Positions 19,751 through 29,902 of a DNA stretch of 64,000 bases are shown here, in pieces. The notes beneath the pieces were generated by a model. It saw nothing but the letters and a program-made list of their open reading frames with translations, was not told the DNA's origin and did no database searches. The translations under genes and the position numbers were made by a program. The stretch comes from an uncultured Pelagibacteraceae bacterium (lineage in GTDB: Bacteria; Pseudomonadota; Alphaproteobacteria; Pelagibacterales; Pelagibacteraceae): positions 1-64,000 of the forward strand of contig CABYJW010000001.1 of the NCBI GenBank assembly GCA_902519465.1, read 5' to 3'. Positions within the stretch are counted from its first letter, which is position 1. Every line of letters starts with the position of its first letter.

Positions 19751-20168
19751 TTTGATTCATGCTTTCTTTTAATCCAGGAGGCATATAATTCTCATCGTGT
19801 TTAGCCAAAATTCTTTTTGCTAAAAAAAATTTTTTATCTTGCAATTTACCTTCCGCGACAACTCCCTTGCCCTCTGCAAAAAGAGCTGGGACTGTGCCTT
19901 GGTAAATAACGATTATCTCTTTTTGATAGTCTGTAATTATAAATTTAATTTCATTATTGTCTGTCTCTACTGACCCTGGTTTAACCATTCCTCCAAGTCT
20001 AATATTATTTTTTAAAGAATTTTCGTCACTTTTACTAACTTCAGATGGCGAATAAAAATATAAGACATTGTTTCTCAATGTTTTGAGAAGAAAGATAGTT
20101 AAAATTATACTTAGTACAAATATCGATAAAAAGATTAGTATTCTATTTTTTGTCTTAATATTAAGCAT
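19740..20168 (-). CDS. ccmE: Cytochrome c maturation protein CcmE
   Basis: N-terminal TM, RLGGMVKPGSV, LAKHDENYMPP heme-binding region. Confidence 0.95.
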   Translation of the reverse strand: MLNIKTKNRILIFLSIFVLSIILTIFLLKTLRNNVLYFYSPSEVSKSDENSLKNNIRLGGMVKPGSVETDNNEIKFIITDYQKEIIVIYQGTVPALFAEGKGVVAEGKLQDKKFFLAKRILAKHDENYMPPGLKESMNQNVK

Positions 20169-20183
20169 TTCAACAATGCTGGA

Positions 20184-20414
20184 TTAGTTTTTTGAATGTG
20201 AAACTAAAATTTCTTTTGCAATTTTCTGCTTTTTTAGATTCTCAAACTCTTGTTTTGAAAGGTTCTCTGCTTCTTTTATAAAATCTTTCTCTAGTTTTTT
20301 TAAAGTTTTGTTAGTCTTTAGATAAAAACCTAAACAGATAACGAAAGTAAATATAAAAGACGGCCATACATAAACCCCATAACCGTTCATAAATAAAATT
20401 TCCAAGTTGATCAT
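20184..20414 (-). CDS. ccmD: Heme exporter protein CcmD
   Basis: Short single-TM protein with NGYGVYVWPSF between ccmE and ccmC. Confidence 0.8.
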   Translation of the reverse strand: MINLEILFMNGYGVYVWPSFIFTFVICLGFYLKTNKTLKKLEKDFIKEAENLSKQEFENLKKQKIAKEILVSHSKN

Positions 20415-21112
20415 TTTAAGCCTTTTCTCTTTACTCTAATTGTTTCTATCCTATATTTCATTAGAAAAATTAACGCAGAATACAATAAAAAGGCTAATAA
20501 CATCACAGATAGAGGTATTAACATTGAAATATGAATTGTTGTTTCACCTGCTAAGTTTACGCTTGCAGGTTGGTGTAATGTGGACCACCAAATAACAGAG
20601 TATTTAATAATAACTAAATTTATTAAGCCAGCTAGTGATATTAGAGTACTAATTTTTGATGAATTTATAGGGTCTTTTATAAACTTATAAGACAAAATAA
20701 AAGCGATATAAAAGAACATCAAGATTAACATTGAAGTTAATCTTGCATCCCATTCCCACCAAGTTCCCCAAGTAGGTTGTCCCCACAAAGAACCTGTCAA
20801 AATTGCAATGATATTAAATGTAAGCCCAATTGGAGCAAGACTTTTAAAAACTAAACTCATACTTTTTATTTTAAAAATAAAATTAATGATACAAAGCAAA
20901 CTCAAAGTTCCAAAACATAGAAGGGATATCCAAGCAGCAGGAACGTGAACGTACATTATTCTAACGGCATCCCCCTGAATATAATCTTCGGGAGATAGAA
21001 ATAGAGAAAAAATAATGCCAACTATTACAATTGGTATTATAAAAAATTTTACTAAATTAAGAATTTTCCCTGTTAAATTAAAAATATAACTTGGATTTAA
21101 ATATTTAATCAT
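20411..21112 (-). CDS. ccmC: Heme exporter protein CcmC
   Basis: MYVHVPAAWIS, WGTWWEWDARLTS. Confidence 0.96.
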   Translation of the reverse strand: MIKYLNPSYIFNLTGKILNLVKFFIIPIVIVGIIFSLFLSPEDYIQGDAVRIMYVHVPAAWISLLCFGTLSLLCIINFIFKIKSMSLVFKSLAPIGLTFNIIAILTGSLWGQPTWGTWWEWDARLTSMLILMFFYIAFILSYKFIKDPINSSKISTLISLAGLINLVIIKYSVIWWSTLHQPASVNLAGETTIHISMLIPLSVMLLAFLLYSALIFLMKYRIETIRVKRKGLK

Positions 21113-21162
21113 AACGTTTCTTTAACTGATTTTATGGAAGTTTTGAATGGTATATTTTGTTG

Positions 21163-21217
21163 TCCTAGTTGAAAATTGAGAGGGAGATAGGGAAGTATAA
21201 ATAATTTTCAACCAGGA
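21163..21217. repeat. Inverted repeat/hairpin between ccmC and hspQ
   Basis: TCCTAGTTGAAAATT (21163-21177) vs AATTTTCAACCAGGA (21203-21217), one mismatch in 15, 25-nt loop. Confidence 0.75.
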
Positions 21218-21291
21218 ACTAACCTGAATTTTATAGTTTTTATTTATGCCAGAGATTTGTATATATTTTGTTAACTTTGTGGCAAAACAGC

Positions 21292-21612
21292 CTAGTTGGA
21301 TGGCTTGTAGTAGTTAGAACCTCTCTTTTCAGAAAAAACCTCATTAACAAGAGGGTGCCGAATTGGGTCTCCTGAATTATCCTCAATTAAATTTTGTTCG
21401 GAAACATAAGCTTCGTATGTAACTTCATTATTCTCAGCAAGGAGATGATAGAAAGGTTGATTTTTTCTTGGCCTTACATCTTTAGGAATAGATTGGTACC
21501 ATTCTTCAGAATTATTAAACTCAAAATCAACATCGTAAATTACTCCCCTAAAATTAAAGTGCTTGTGCTTAACTATTTCACCAATCGAAAACTTGGCTTT
21601 TTTTAAATTCAT
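21292..21612 (-). CDS. hspQ: HspQ/YccV family (hemimethylated DNA-binding domain) protein
   Basis: KFSIGEIVKHKHFNFRGVIYDVD, QPFYHLLAEN, AYVSEQNL. Confidence 0.9.
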   Translation of the reverse strand: MNLKKAKFSIGEIVKHKHFNFRGVIYDVDFEFNNSEEWYQSIPKDVRPRKNQPFYHLLAENNEVTYEAYVSEQNLIEDNSGDPIRHPLVNEVFSEKRGSNYYKPSN

Positions 21613-21691
21613 ATTCTTTAAAGATAGTAAAATTTTTTACAAAATCAATAAAAAAATATGAATCAAAAATCTTTTGTGATAACTTTTAACT

Positions 21692-22246
21692 GTGAATAAA
21701 TCATTTATAAAGTTTGCAACAGATTTTGGGCCATTGCTAGCTTTCTTTATAATCTATTACAAGAACGATAAAGATTTAGTTTCTGCAATACCTGCTTTAA
21801 TAGTTGCAACAATAATTGCTATTTGTGTCATCTACATGCTTGAGAAAAGAATCCCTATTCTGCCTCTTATGGGGGCAATTCTTGTTTGTTTGTTTGGTGG
21901 ACTCACAATTTTTTTTGATAATCCAATATTTATATACTTAAAGCCTACTATAATAAATTTAATTTTTGCCTTCGCATTGTTTTTTGGAAAAGTTGTTTTA
22001 AACAAAAATTTTTTAAAAAAATTATTTGAAAGCTCTATAAAATTAGAAGAAGCTGGATGGGACAAGCTTATAATTAGATGGGTAGGTTTTTTTATTTTCT
22101 TAGCTGTACTTAATGAAGCTGTATGGAGAACACAAACAGAGGAGTTTTGGATAAATTTTAAGGTTTGGGGGATCCTGCCTATAACTTTTATATTCACAGC
22201 ATTCCAATTACCCTTAATACAAAAGTATAAAAAAAATGAAGAATAA
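21692..22246 (+). CDS. yciB: Inner membrane-spanning protein YciB / septation protein A
   Basis: FATDFGPLLAFFIIYY, FGGLTIFFDNPIFIYLKPTI, LNEAVWRT. Confidence 0.93.
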   Translation: MNKSFIKFATDFGPLLAFFIIYYKNDKDLVSAIPALIVATIIAICVIYMLEKRIPILPLMGAILVCLFGGLTIFFDNPIFIYLKPTIINLIFAFALFFGKVVLNKNFLKKLFESSIKLEEAGWDKLIIRWVGFFIFLAVLNEAVWRTQTEEFWINFKVWGILPITFIFTAFQLPLIQKYKKNEE

Positions 22247-22580
22247 ATTTAGACTTATAATAAATAATAAATTTTCAAAAAAAGAAAATTTTTTTGTTAA
22301 AAAAGAGCTACGTATAATACTTAATCTTTATGCAAAAAAAGTATCTTCAGGGGATTGGAAAGACTATGGTTTAACAATAAATAAAAAGGAAATTACATTT
22401 GATATTTATCAAAGAGCATCTGAAAAGCCGGTTTTGAGAATATCGAAAAACTTGCATCCGAAAAGTAAATCAGAAAAATTTTATATTCTGGATGCTAATG
22501 GTTATAAAATTAAAAAGTCTGAAAATCTTAGCGTGTTAGTAAACAAAATTGAGTGGTCTGGTCTAAAATTGGTTAAATAA
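22236..22580 (+). CDS. DUF2794-like protein
   Basis: GDWKDYGLTINKKEITFDIYQRASEKPVLRI resembles alphaproteobacterial DUF2794. Confidence 0.65.
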   Translation: MKNKFRLIINNKFSKKENFFVKKELRIILNLYAKKVSSGDWKDYGLTINKKEITFDIYQRASEKPVLRISKNLHPKSKSEKFYILDANGYKIKKSENLSVLVNKIEWSGLKLVK

Positions 22581-22582
22581 TA

Positions 22583-23347
22583 TTATCTTCTTTGTCCGAA
22601 AAGTCTCAACAGCATAATAAATAAATTAATGAAGTCTAAATACAAAGTAAGAGCTCCCATAACAGCTTTTTTGCCTGATACCTCGCTGTCGTCACTAGCA
22701 AGATACATATTTTTTATTTTTTGAGTATCATAAGCTGTAAGCCCAACAAATATCAAAACACCCAAAACTGATATTACAAAGTACATCATACTTGATTTCA
22801 TAAAAATATTTACTACTGATGCAATGATAATACCTATTAATCCCATCATTAAAAAAGAACCAAATTTTGTTAAATCTCTCTTAGTTGTGTAACCATAAAT
22901 ACTCATTGCTCCAAATGTACCCGCAGTTATAAAAAATACTCTTGTAATACTTGCGCCTGTGTAAACTAAAAATATTGACGCTAAAGATGCGCCCATTAAT
23001 CCTGCGAAAACCCAAAAAGTAGTTTGTGCTTTAGCCGCACTCATTTTTCGAATTCCAAAACTCATATAAAAAACAATTCCTAAAGGTGCTAACATTACTA
23101 CCCACATTAACGGAGAAGCAAAAAGAGCTTGGCCAATGCCAGTCAGTCCTGTAATGCCGCTGGCAGAAACTTGGATATCGTAACCACCAGATAATCTAAA
23201 AAGGATTAGTGATACTATCCCTGTAAGGAATACTCCTGAACCCATATAATTATAAACTTTTAACATATAGCTTCTTAAGCCCTGATCTATAATCTGTGCT
23301 TCAGTTGAAGTAGATTTTGCTTTAACGTCTTGATGATTTGATTGCAT
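22583..23347 (-). CDS. Bax inhibitor-1/YccA family membrane protein
   Basis: Seven TM, GLTAYDTQKIKNMY. Confidence 0.92.
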   Translation of the reverse strand: MQSNHQDVKAKSTSTEAQIIDQGLRSYMLKVYNYMGSGVFLTGIVSLILFRLSGGYDIQVSASGITGLTGIGQALFASPLMWVVMLAPLGIVFYMSFGIRKMSAAKAQTTFWVFAGLMGASLASIFLVYTGASITRVFFITAGTFGAMSIYGYTTKRDLTKFGSFLMMGLIGIIIASVVNIFMKSSMMYFVISVLGVLIFVGLTAYDTQKIKNMYLASDDSEVSGKKAVMGALTLYLDFINLFIMLLRLFGQRR

Positions 23348-23415
23348 AAAGGAAATATAATCATTTTTTTTATGTTTTCAATGGTACATATATCGCCTAA
23401 AAACAATACATTTTT

Positions 23416-24456
23416 ATGAAATACAAAAAGTTAGGAAATACGAAACTGAATGTAAGCCTCATTTGTTTGGGGACCATGACCTATGGCGAACAAAATACCT
23501 TAGAAGAAGGTTTTGAACAAATGGATTATGCTTTGGATAAAGGAATTAATTTTTTTGATACAGCTGAACTTTACGCGATTCCCCCAAAAGCAAAAACCTA
23601 TGGAAAAACAGAGGAGATAATTGGAAACTGGTTTCAAAAAAGAAAAAATAGAAAAAAAATTATTTTAGCATCAAAAATTGCTGGACCAGGATTAAAATGG
23701 ATTAGAGGAGGAGGCGAACAGTACTCAGAAAAAAGTATAGAAGACGCAGTAAATAGCAGTTTAAAAAGATTAAAAACTGACTACATCGATTTGTATCAAC
23801 TTCACTGGCCCGAGAGAAATACCAATTACTTTGGAGATCTTGATTATGACCATGATGCTAAAGAAAAAAAATGGAATAGATTTGAAAATATTCTAAAAGT
23901 TTTTAAAAAAATAATTGACCAAGGTAAAATAAGATACATAGGACTTTCAAATGAGACACCTTGGGGTTTTTCTAATTTTATCAAGATTGCTGAAAAAGAA
24001 AAACTTCCAAGAGTAGTTTCTGTACAAAATCCTTATAGCTTAATTAATAGAACTTATGAAATTGGGATGTCTGAAATATCAATGAGAGAAAACGCTGGTC
24101 TTTTAGCTTACTCACCTCTAGGAATAGGTTATCTTACAGGGAAATACAGAAATAAAAAAATACCTAAAAATTCAAGGTTAGATTTGTTTTATGAAAATTA
24201 CCCAAGATATCATAATGAAAGAACTTATGATGCTGTTGAGAAATACTATAAAATTGCAAAAAAACACAATATATCTTTTTCACAATTGGCCTTAGCTTTT
24301 GTTAACTCAAGAGATTTTGTAACTAGTAATATAATCGGAGCAACTAAGATGGATCAACTAAAAGAAAATATTGAGAGTATAGATGTTGCTCTTAATGAAA
24401 GTGTAATTAGTGACATTAATTTAGTGCATGAAAACAATCCTAACCCGGCACCTTAA
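23416..24456 (+). CDS. Aldo/keto reductase
   Basis: LGTMTYGEQNT, FFDTAELYAIPP, DYIDLYQLHWP. Confidence 0.94.
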   Translation: MKYKKLGNTKLNVSLICLGTMTYGEQNTLEEGFEQMDYALDKGINFFDTAELYAIPPKAKTYGKTEEIIGNWFQKRKNRKKIILASKIAGPGLKWIRGGGEQYSEKSIEDAVNSSLKRLKTDYIDLYQLHWPERNTNYFGDLDYDHDAKEKKWNRFENILKVFKKIIDQGKIRYIGLSNETPWGFSNFIKIAEKEKLPRVVSVQNPYSLINRTYEIGMSEISMRENAGLLAYSPLGIGYLTGKYRNKKIPKNSRLDLFYENYPRYHNERTYDAVEKYYKIAKKHNISFSQLALAFVNSRDFVTSNIIGATKMDQLKENIESIDVALNESVISDINLVHENNPNPAP

Positions 24457-24514
24457 ATACAACTCAGCTGTTGAAAAGACATTAATTTTGTATAAATTGA
24501 ATAAATAAACTGAA

Positions 24515-25012
24515 ATGAAAAAAATTATTTTAATAAATTTAATTAGCTTGTTTTTTTTAAACTATGCAAGTGCAAATGATCCTAAGAGCGTTGGTAAGTT
24601 TAAAAATTGGGAAACTTTTACTTATGACGATGGAAAAGGTAAAATTTGTTTTGCTCAAACGATACCTTTGGAAAGATCGCCAAATAACTTTGTAAGGAAA
24701 CCATCAAGATTATTTGTAACTTTTAGAAAATCTGAAAAAATTAAAGATGAAGTAAGTGTTACAAGTGGACATGAATATAAAGCCTCAACCGTAACAGCAG
24801 CTAGCGGAAAAAATGAATTCTCAATGTTTTCTCAAGGAAACTTTGCTTGGTTGATTGATAGAGAAGAAGAAGCCAGTTTAATCAAAACAATGAAAAAAGC
24901 TTCAAGACTGTCTATACTTGCAAAAGCAAATAATGGTAGACAAACTAAGGATCTTTACTCAATGATGGGTTTTACAAAAGCCTATAATACTGCCAAAAAA
25001 AATTGTGCTTAA
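24515..25012 (+). CDS. IalB-like (invasion-associated locus B) secreted protein
   Basis: Signal peptide and IalB-like layout. Confidence 0.6.
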   Translation: MKKIILINLISLFFLNYASANDPKSVGKFKNWETFTYDDGKGKICFAQTIPLERSPNNFVRKPSRLFVTFRKSEKIKDEVSVTSGHEYKASTVTAASGKNEFSMFSQGNFAWLIDREEEASLIKTMKKASRLSILAKANNGRQTKDLYSMMGFTKAYNTAKKNCA

Positions 25013-26201
25013 AAATAAAAAAAAAAATAAAATTGTCCTCGCATATTCAGGAGGTTTGGACACTTCTATAATTCTTAAATGGTTGCAAGAAAATTACAAA
25101 GCTGAAGTCATTGCCTACACTGCAGACATTGGTCAAGTAATGAATAAAAATCAAATTATTAAAAATGCAAAAAGGCTAGGTGTCAAAAATATAATTATCG
25201 AGGACTTAAAAAATACTTTTGTAAAAGATTATGTTTATCCGATGATAAGAGGGCACGCCATGTATGAAGGTACCTATTTGCTAGGAACTTCTATAGCAAG
25301 ACCTTTAATTGCAAAAAGACAAATTGCTATTGCAAAAAAATTTAAAGCATTTGCAGTTTCTCATGGGTCAACAGGTAAAGGTAATGATCAAGTTAGATTT
25401 GAACTTGGATATTACTATTTTGGACCTAAGATAAAAGTTATCGCCCCTTGGAGACTATGGAAATTAAAATCAAGAACAGACTTGATTAGATACGCAAAAA
25501 AAAATAAAATACCAATACCAAAAGACAAAAAAGGTGCGCCACCATTTTCTGTGGACGACAATCTTTACCATACTTCTACGGAAGGTAAAATTTTGGAAGA
25601 TCCAAAAAAATCAGCTCCAGAATATATTTTTCAAAGAACAGTTGCTCCTGAAAAAGCTCCTAACAAAGCATGTTTTATTACTATAGGATTTAAAAAAGGT
25701 GATCCAGTATCTATAAATAATAAAAAACTATCTCCAGAAAAGCTTTTACAAAAATTAAATTTGGTTGCTGGTAAAAATGGAATTGGAAGAGTAGATCTAG
25801 TTGAAAATAGATTTATAGGAATTAAATCAAGAGGAGTTTATGAAACTCCTGGCGGAACACTTTTAATGATTGCTCACAGAGCAATTGAGTCCATTTCTCT
25901 AGATAAAAAAACAATGCATCAAAAAGATGAGATAATGCCAAAGTATGCAGAGCTTATTTATAATGGTTTTTGGTTTTCAAAATCTAGACTTAAATTACAA
26001 AAAAAAATTGATGTTAAGAAAAATAAAGTAAATGGAAGTGTTAAACTAAAGTTATATAAAGGTAACATTACAATTTTATCAAGGCAGAGTAAAAGCAAAG
26101 CATATTCTATTAATAAAGTGTCTTTTGAGGAAAATAAAAGTTTTAAGAAGTCAAAAGTTGAGAGATTTATATTGGGTGCGGCAAGAAAGCTTAGGTCTTA
26201 A
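25005..26201 (+). CDS. argG: Argininosuccinate synthase (GTG start)
   Basis: [30 protein letters not shown]. Confidence 0.97.
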   Translation: MLKNKKKNKIVLAYSGGLDTSIILKWLQENYKAEVIAYTADIGQVMNKNQIIKNAKRLGVKNIIIEDLKNTFVKDYVYPMIRGHAMYEGTYLLGTSIARPLIAKRQIAIAKKFKAFAVSHGSTGKGNDQVRFELGYYYFGPKIKVIAPWRLWKLKSRTDLIRYAKKNKIPIPKDKKGAPPFSVDDNLYHTSTEGKILEDPKKSAPEYIFQRTVAPEKAPNKACFITIGFKKGDPVSINNKKLSPEKLLQKLNLVAGKNGIGRVDLVENRFIGIKSRGVYETPGGTLLMIAHRAIESISLDKKTMHQKDEIMPKYAELIYNGFWFSKSRLKLQKKIDVKKNKVNGSVKLKLYKGNITILSRQSKSKAYSINKVSFEENKSFKKSKVERFILGAARKLRS

Positions 26202-26228
26202 AAAAAATTTGTATATATAAAAATATTA

Positions 26229-26624
26229 ATGAAATTGAACTCAGTCATAAGAAACATTCAGTTGGTAGGTGTAATATTTATTCTTGTGGGAACCGTCCTT
26301 GCATTTGGTTTTGAAATAAATGAAATGTATAAAATTAAGCGAGTCACTTTAGCGGATCTTCTTTTGATGTTTATTTATATTGAGGTAATCGGAATGATTG
26401 GAGTTTTTTGGGCTAGTAAAACAATTAGAATTACATATCCTGTGCTAATTGCAATTACCGCACTAGCTAGACTTATAATTTTACAAGATAAAGACAGCGC
26501 ATCGATAAATTTAATTTATCAAGGTGGCGCGATACTTCTGCTAGCTTTAGCAGTATTCTTCTTAACATTAAGATATAGCAAGAAACTAGGTATGGATAAA
26601 AAAAATCCTGGCGAAGAAGCTTAA
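26229..26624 (+). CDS. PsiE-like phosphate-starvation-inducible membrane protein
   Basis: Four-TM protein, LLLMFIYIEVIGMI, LARLIILQDKD. Confidence 0.7.
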   Translation: MKLNSVIRNIQLVGVIFILVGTVLAFGFEINEMYKIKRVTLADLLLMFIYIEVIGMIGVFWASKTIRITYPVLIAITALARLIILQDKDSASINLIYQGGAILLLALAVFFLTLRYSKKLGMDKKNPGEEA

Positions 26625-26628
26625 TAAA

Positions 26629-27048
26629 ATGAAACAACTTTTTGCAATAGTATCTTATTATTTATTTGGTTATTTAATTTTCTGGACGTTTTTACATGAA
26701 ACAAACCTTTTTCCTAAGGTTTGGGTGGAACAAAACTTTACAATTGCCATTTACCTGTGGGTTTTCTTTTTTATTATTCCATTATTTTTAATAGCTATAA
26801 GTACTGATTACATCAAAAGACGTATAATGGACTTTAAATCTTTAAATCAAAATACCAGATGGCCACTATATATTTTGTTATTTGGAGTTTGGGATCTTAT
26901 GATTGGATTTGCATATTTGCTATTTTCGTATTTTGAAATTAGCCATGTAACAATGATCTTGGCGAATGGTCTTTTTATAACAGGTACTTATCTAACTTTT
27001 CTTAGCTTCTCGATTGCCAGAAAATTACAAGTTTCAAGAAAAAGCTAA
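26629..27048 (+). CDS. Hypothetical four-TM membrane protein
   Basis: ORF in tight array, hydrophobic segments. Confidence 0.75.
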   Translation: MKQLFAIVSYYLFGYLIFWTFLHETNLFPKVWVEQNFTIAIYLWVFFFIIPLFLIAISTDYIKRRIMDFKSLNQNTRWPLYILLFGVWDLMIGFAYLLFSYFEISHVTMILANGLFITGTYLTFLSFSIARKLQVSRKS

Positions 27049-27051
27049 TTT

Positions 27052-27768
27052 ATGACAAAAAAAATTTTAATATTTGGTGCAACTGGATCAGTTGGTAGTT
27101 CTTTGGCAAAATTAGTAAAAGACTCCTCTATGGATGCTCATTTAATTGGAAAAAATGAAGGTGAAATTTCTAATCTAAAAGATCAAACAGGATTTAGTTA
27201 TAGTATAGCAGATGTAACTGATCCAAATTTTATAGAGACAATTGACAAAGATTTAGGTGGTTCAGAAATTTCAGGTGTTGCTTACTGCGTTGGTTCGATT
27301 GATTTAAAACCTCTTAATTTAGTTTCAAAAAAAGATTATTTAAAAAGTTTTGAATTAAATCTTTTTCCGATAGTTGAAATTGTTAAAAAATTTAAAGACA
27401 ACTTAAAAAAAAATAAATCTTCAGTTGTTCTTTTTTCAACCGTAGCAGTAAAACAAGGATTTCCCAACCACAGCATAATATCTCCAGTAAAAGCATCTCT
27501 AGAAGGTCTTACAGTTTCACTTGCTGCAGAACTAGCGCCTAATGTTAGAGTTAATTGTATTGCTCCAAGTCTAAGTAAGTCTAAAATGGCTGGAAAAATT
27601 TTAAGCAACCCAAAAATAGCAGAAGGAATAGCAAAACAACATCCTCTTAAAAGAGTTGGTGAAGGAAACGACTCAGCTGCCTTAGCAAAATTTTTATTAT
27701 CTGACGAAAGCTCTTGGATTACAGGACAAATTATTGGTGTTGATGGTGGAAGATCTAACGTTGGATAA
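27052..27768 (+). CDS. SDR family oxidoreductase
   Basis: ILIFGATGSVGSSLAKL; C-terminal GQIIGVDGGRSNVG. Confidence 0.9.
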   Translation: MTKKILIFGATGSVGSSLAKLVKDSSMDAHLIGKNEGEISNLKDQTGFSYSIADVTDPNFIETIDKDLGGSEISGVAYCVGSIDLKPLNLVSKKDYLKSFELNLFPIVEIVKKFKDNLKKNKSSVVLFSTVAVKQGFPNHSIISPVKASLEGLTVSLAAELAPNVRVNCIAPSLSKSKMAGKILSNPKIAEGIAKQHPLKRVGEGNDSAALAKFLLSDESSWITGQIIGVDGGRSNVG

Positions 27769-27777
27769 AATTTTTAT

Positions 27778-28104
27778 TTAGTGTTCGTGTTTTTCAATTC
27801 CGTGTTTCTCAAGTAAGTCGTGCATTCTTTCATGTTCTTTATAAGTTAAGCTATAAAAAACTATTGCAGTAACTAAAGATCCAAGAACAACTCCTTGTAA
27901 GAATCTAAAAATTGTACGTCTATTTCTAGCTTTTGTTTCATCACTCATTTTATTTCCCTTTTTTTTTGCTTCATAAAATTTATAAGCTGCATAAGCAATC
28001 AATAATATACTTAATATCCATGATATGGGATGATTAATTACTGCTATTAATGATCCACCAAAAATAGCTGCAATAAAACCTGATATCCAACAAATTGGGC
28101 ACAT
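27778..28104 (-). CDS. Hypothetical membrane protein
   Basis: N-terminal CPIC, TM segments, His/Glu-rich C-terminus. Confidence 0.65.
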   Translation of the reverse strand: MCPICWISGFIAAIFGGSLIAVINHPISWILSILLIAYAAYKFYEAKKKGNKMSDETKARNRRTIFRFLQGVVLGSLVTAIVFYSLTYKEHERMHDLLEKHGIEKHEH

Positions 28105-28153
28105 AATAATTATATATCCTAAAAAATTTTAAATATGAGTGTGACAAACATTC

Positions 28154-28705
28154 TTAATAATCAGTAATAGTGCCTAATAAATTTAATTTTGAGTCAGTAA
28201 TTAATATTTCTCCAGAAGATGAAGATTTATCTATAATTTCCAAAATAGTAACATAGTGCGTAACTAAAATTAAATTTTTGTTACTTCTCCAAGATTTTAA
28301 ATATACCCGTAAATCTCTCATTTGTGTGTTTTTGTTTTTTTGAAACTTGTGTGAAAAAAAGGAATTTAGGGCGTTAAAAGTTTTGTAATTTTTAAATGCA
28401 TATTTTGCTGTTTCTTTACATCGACACCACTCGCTTGATAAAACTTCATCAATAGGAATTTTGTTTTTTAAAAAAAATAAGCCTAATCTTTGAGACTGTT
28501 TAATGCCTTGATCGCTTAGATTTCTCTGAGTATTGCAATCATTTAGATCAAAATTTTCTGGATCACCACTTCCAGGTGCTATTGCATGTCTTATAAAAAT
28601 AATATTTCCGCCTTCTTTTAAGGTTTTAATAATATTTTCATTAGCAGCAACTTCTGAAATACTGAGAAAAAGTATTGTAAAAATTGATAAAAGCGTTTTG
28701 TACAT
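28154..28705 (-). CDS. Histidine phosphatase family protein (secreted)
   Basis: Signal peptide, IIFIRHAIAPGSGDP, LVTHYVTI. Confidence 0.85.
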   Translation of the reverse strand: MYKTLLSIFTILFLSISEVAANENIIKTLKEGGNIIFIRHAIAPGSGDPENFDLNDCNTQRNLSDQGIKQSQRLGLFFLKNKIPIDEVLSSEWCRCKETAKYAFKNYKTFNALNSFFSHKFQKNKNTQMRDLRVYLKSWRSNKNLILVTHYVTILEIIDKSSSSGEILITDSKLNLLGTITDY

Positions 28706-28762
28706 GTGTCCAAATTAATAATATCAAACAACAATTTAAAGTATTAAATAAAAAAAATAAGT

Positions 28763-29902
28763 ATGAAATTTGAAACTACCAGACATGGCGCATTGAGTAA
28801 ATTAAATCATTTCATAGAAAATGAAATTGCAAACTATAATTTTAAAAGAAATTTTGATTTTGGACCCAAAAAAAGAGAAAACGTTTCATGCTTATCTCCT
28901 TATATAACCCACAGATTGATAGATGAGTATGAGACGGTAAAAATAGTTCTAAAAAAATATCCTTACCAAAAAGTAGAAAAGTATATCCAAGAAGTATTTT
29001 GGCGTGTTTATTGGAAGGGATGGCTCGAATTAAGACCAAAGGTATGGATAGATTTTGTAGAGGACTTAAAAATAATAGAAGATGACGAAAAACTTGATCA
29101 AGCCAAAAATGGGGAAACAGAAATTGATTGTTTTAACGATTGGGTAAAAGAATTAAAAGAATTCAATTATCTTCATAACCATACACGAATGTGGTTTGCC
29201 AGTATCTGGATTTTCACTTTGAAACTACCTTGGCAAAAAGGTGCAGAGTTTTTTTTAAAACATCTTTATGATGGTGATGCGGCTTCAAATACTTTAAGTT
29301 GGAGATGGGTTGCAGGAATTCAAACCAAAGGCAAAAATTATGTAGCTCAATCTTGGAATATAGAAAAATTTACTAACAACAGATATAAGAAAATTAAGTT
29401 ATCTGATAATGCAGTTTCATTAGTTGATAAACGTGAATATAATTTAAATCAAATTGAAAATACTAATAATAACTTATCATCAAAAAATCTGATTTTTTTT
29501 GAAAACGATTTAAATCTCGAAAAATTTAATCTAAATAAGTATCAAAATATTTATAGTATATTGTTAGATAATGAACATAGAAAAATCAAACTTGATGGGA
29601 AAGTATTAGAATTCAAAAAGAAATTGATTGAAAACACAATTGAAGCTATTCCAAAAGATATTAAGTTTATATCAGACTCCAATTTCCTTGATTTATTTAG
29701 CGAAAAAAAAGATTTTGAAATTATTTATCCATCTGTTGGAGAAAATAAATCTTTTTTGAATAATTTAAGAAAAAAATATGACTTAAAAATTAATTTTTTA
29801 AAAGATGATAGGGATATTTTTTGTTGGAAGTTCTCTAATAAAGGATATTTTAATTTTAAATCAAATATACCAAAGATAATTGCTGACTTTAGACTGTCCT
29901 AA
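28763..29902 (+). CDS. Photolyase/cryptochrome FAD-binding-domain protein with extra C-terminal domain
   Basis: LSPYITHRL, FWRVYWKGWLE, HNHTRMWFASIWI, LYDGDAASNTLSWRWVAG match the photolyase FAD domain but begin at the N-terminus. Confidence 0.85.
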   Translation: MKFETTRHGALSKLNHFIENEIANYNFKRNFDFGPKKRENVSCLSPYITHRLIDEYETVKIVLKKYPYQKVEKYIQEVFWRVYWKGWLELRPKVWIDFVEDLKIIEDDEKLDQAKNGETEIDCFNDWVKELKEFNYLHNHTRMWFASIWIFTLKLPWQKGAEFFLKHLYDGDAASNTLSWRWVAGIQTKGKNYVAQSWNIEKFTNNRYKKIKLSDNAVSLVDKREYNLNQIENTNNNLSSKNLIFFENDLNLEKFNLNKYQNIYSILLDNEHRKIKLDGKVLEFKKKLIENTIEAIPKDIKFISDSNFLDLFSEKKDFEIIYPSVGENKSFLNNLRKKYDLKINFLKDDRDIFCWKFSNKGYFNFKSNIPKIIADFRLS

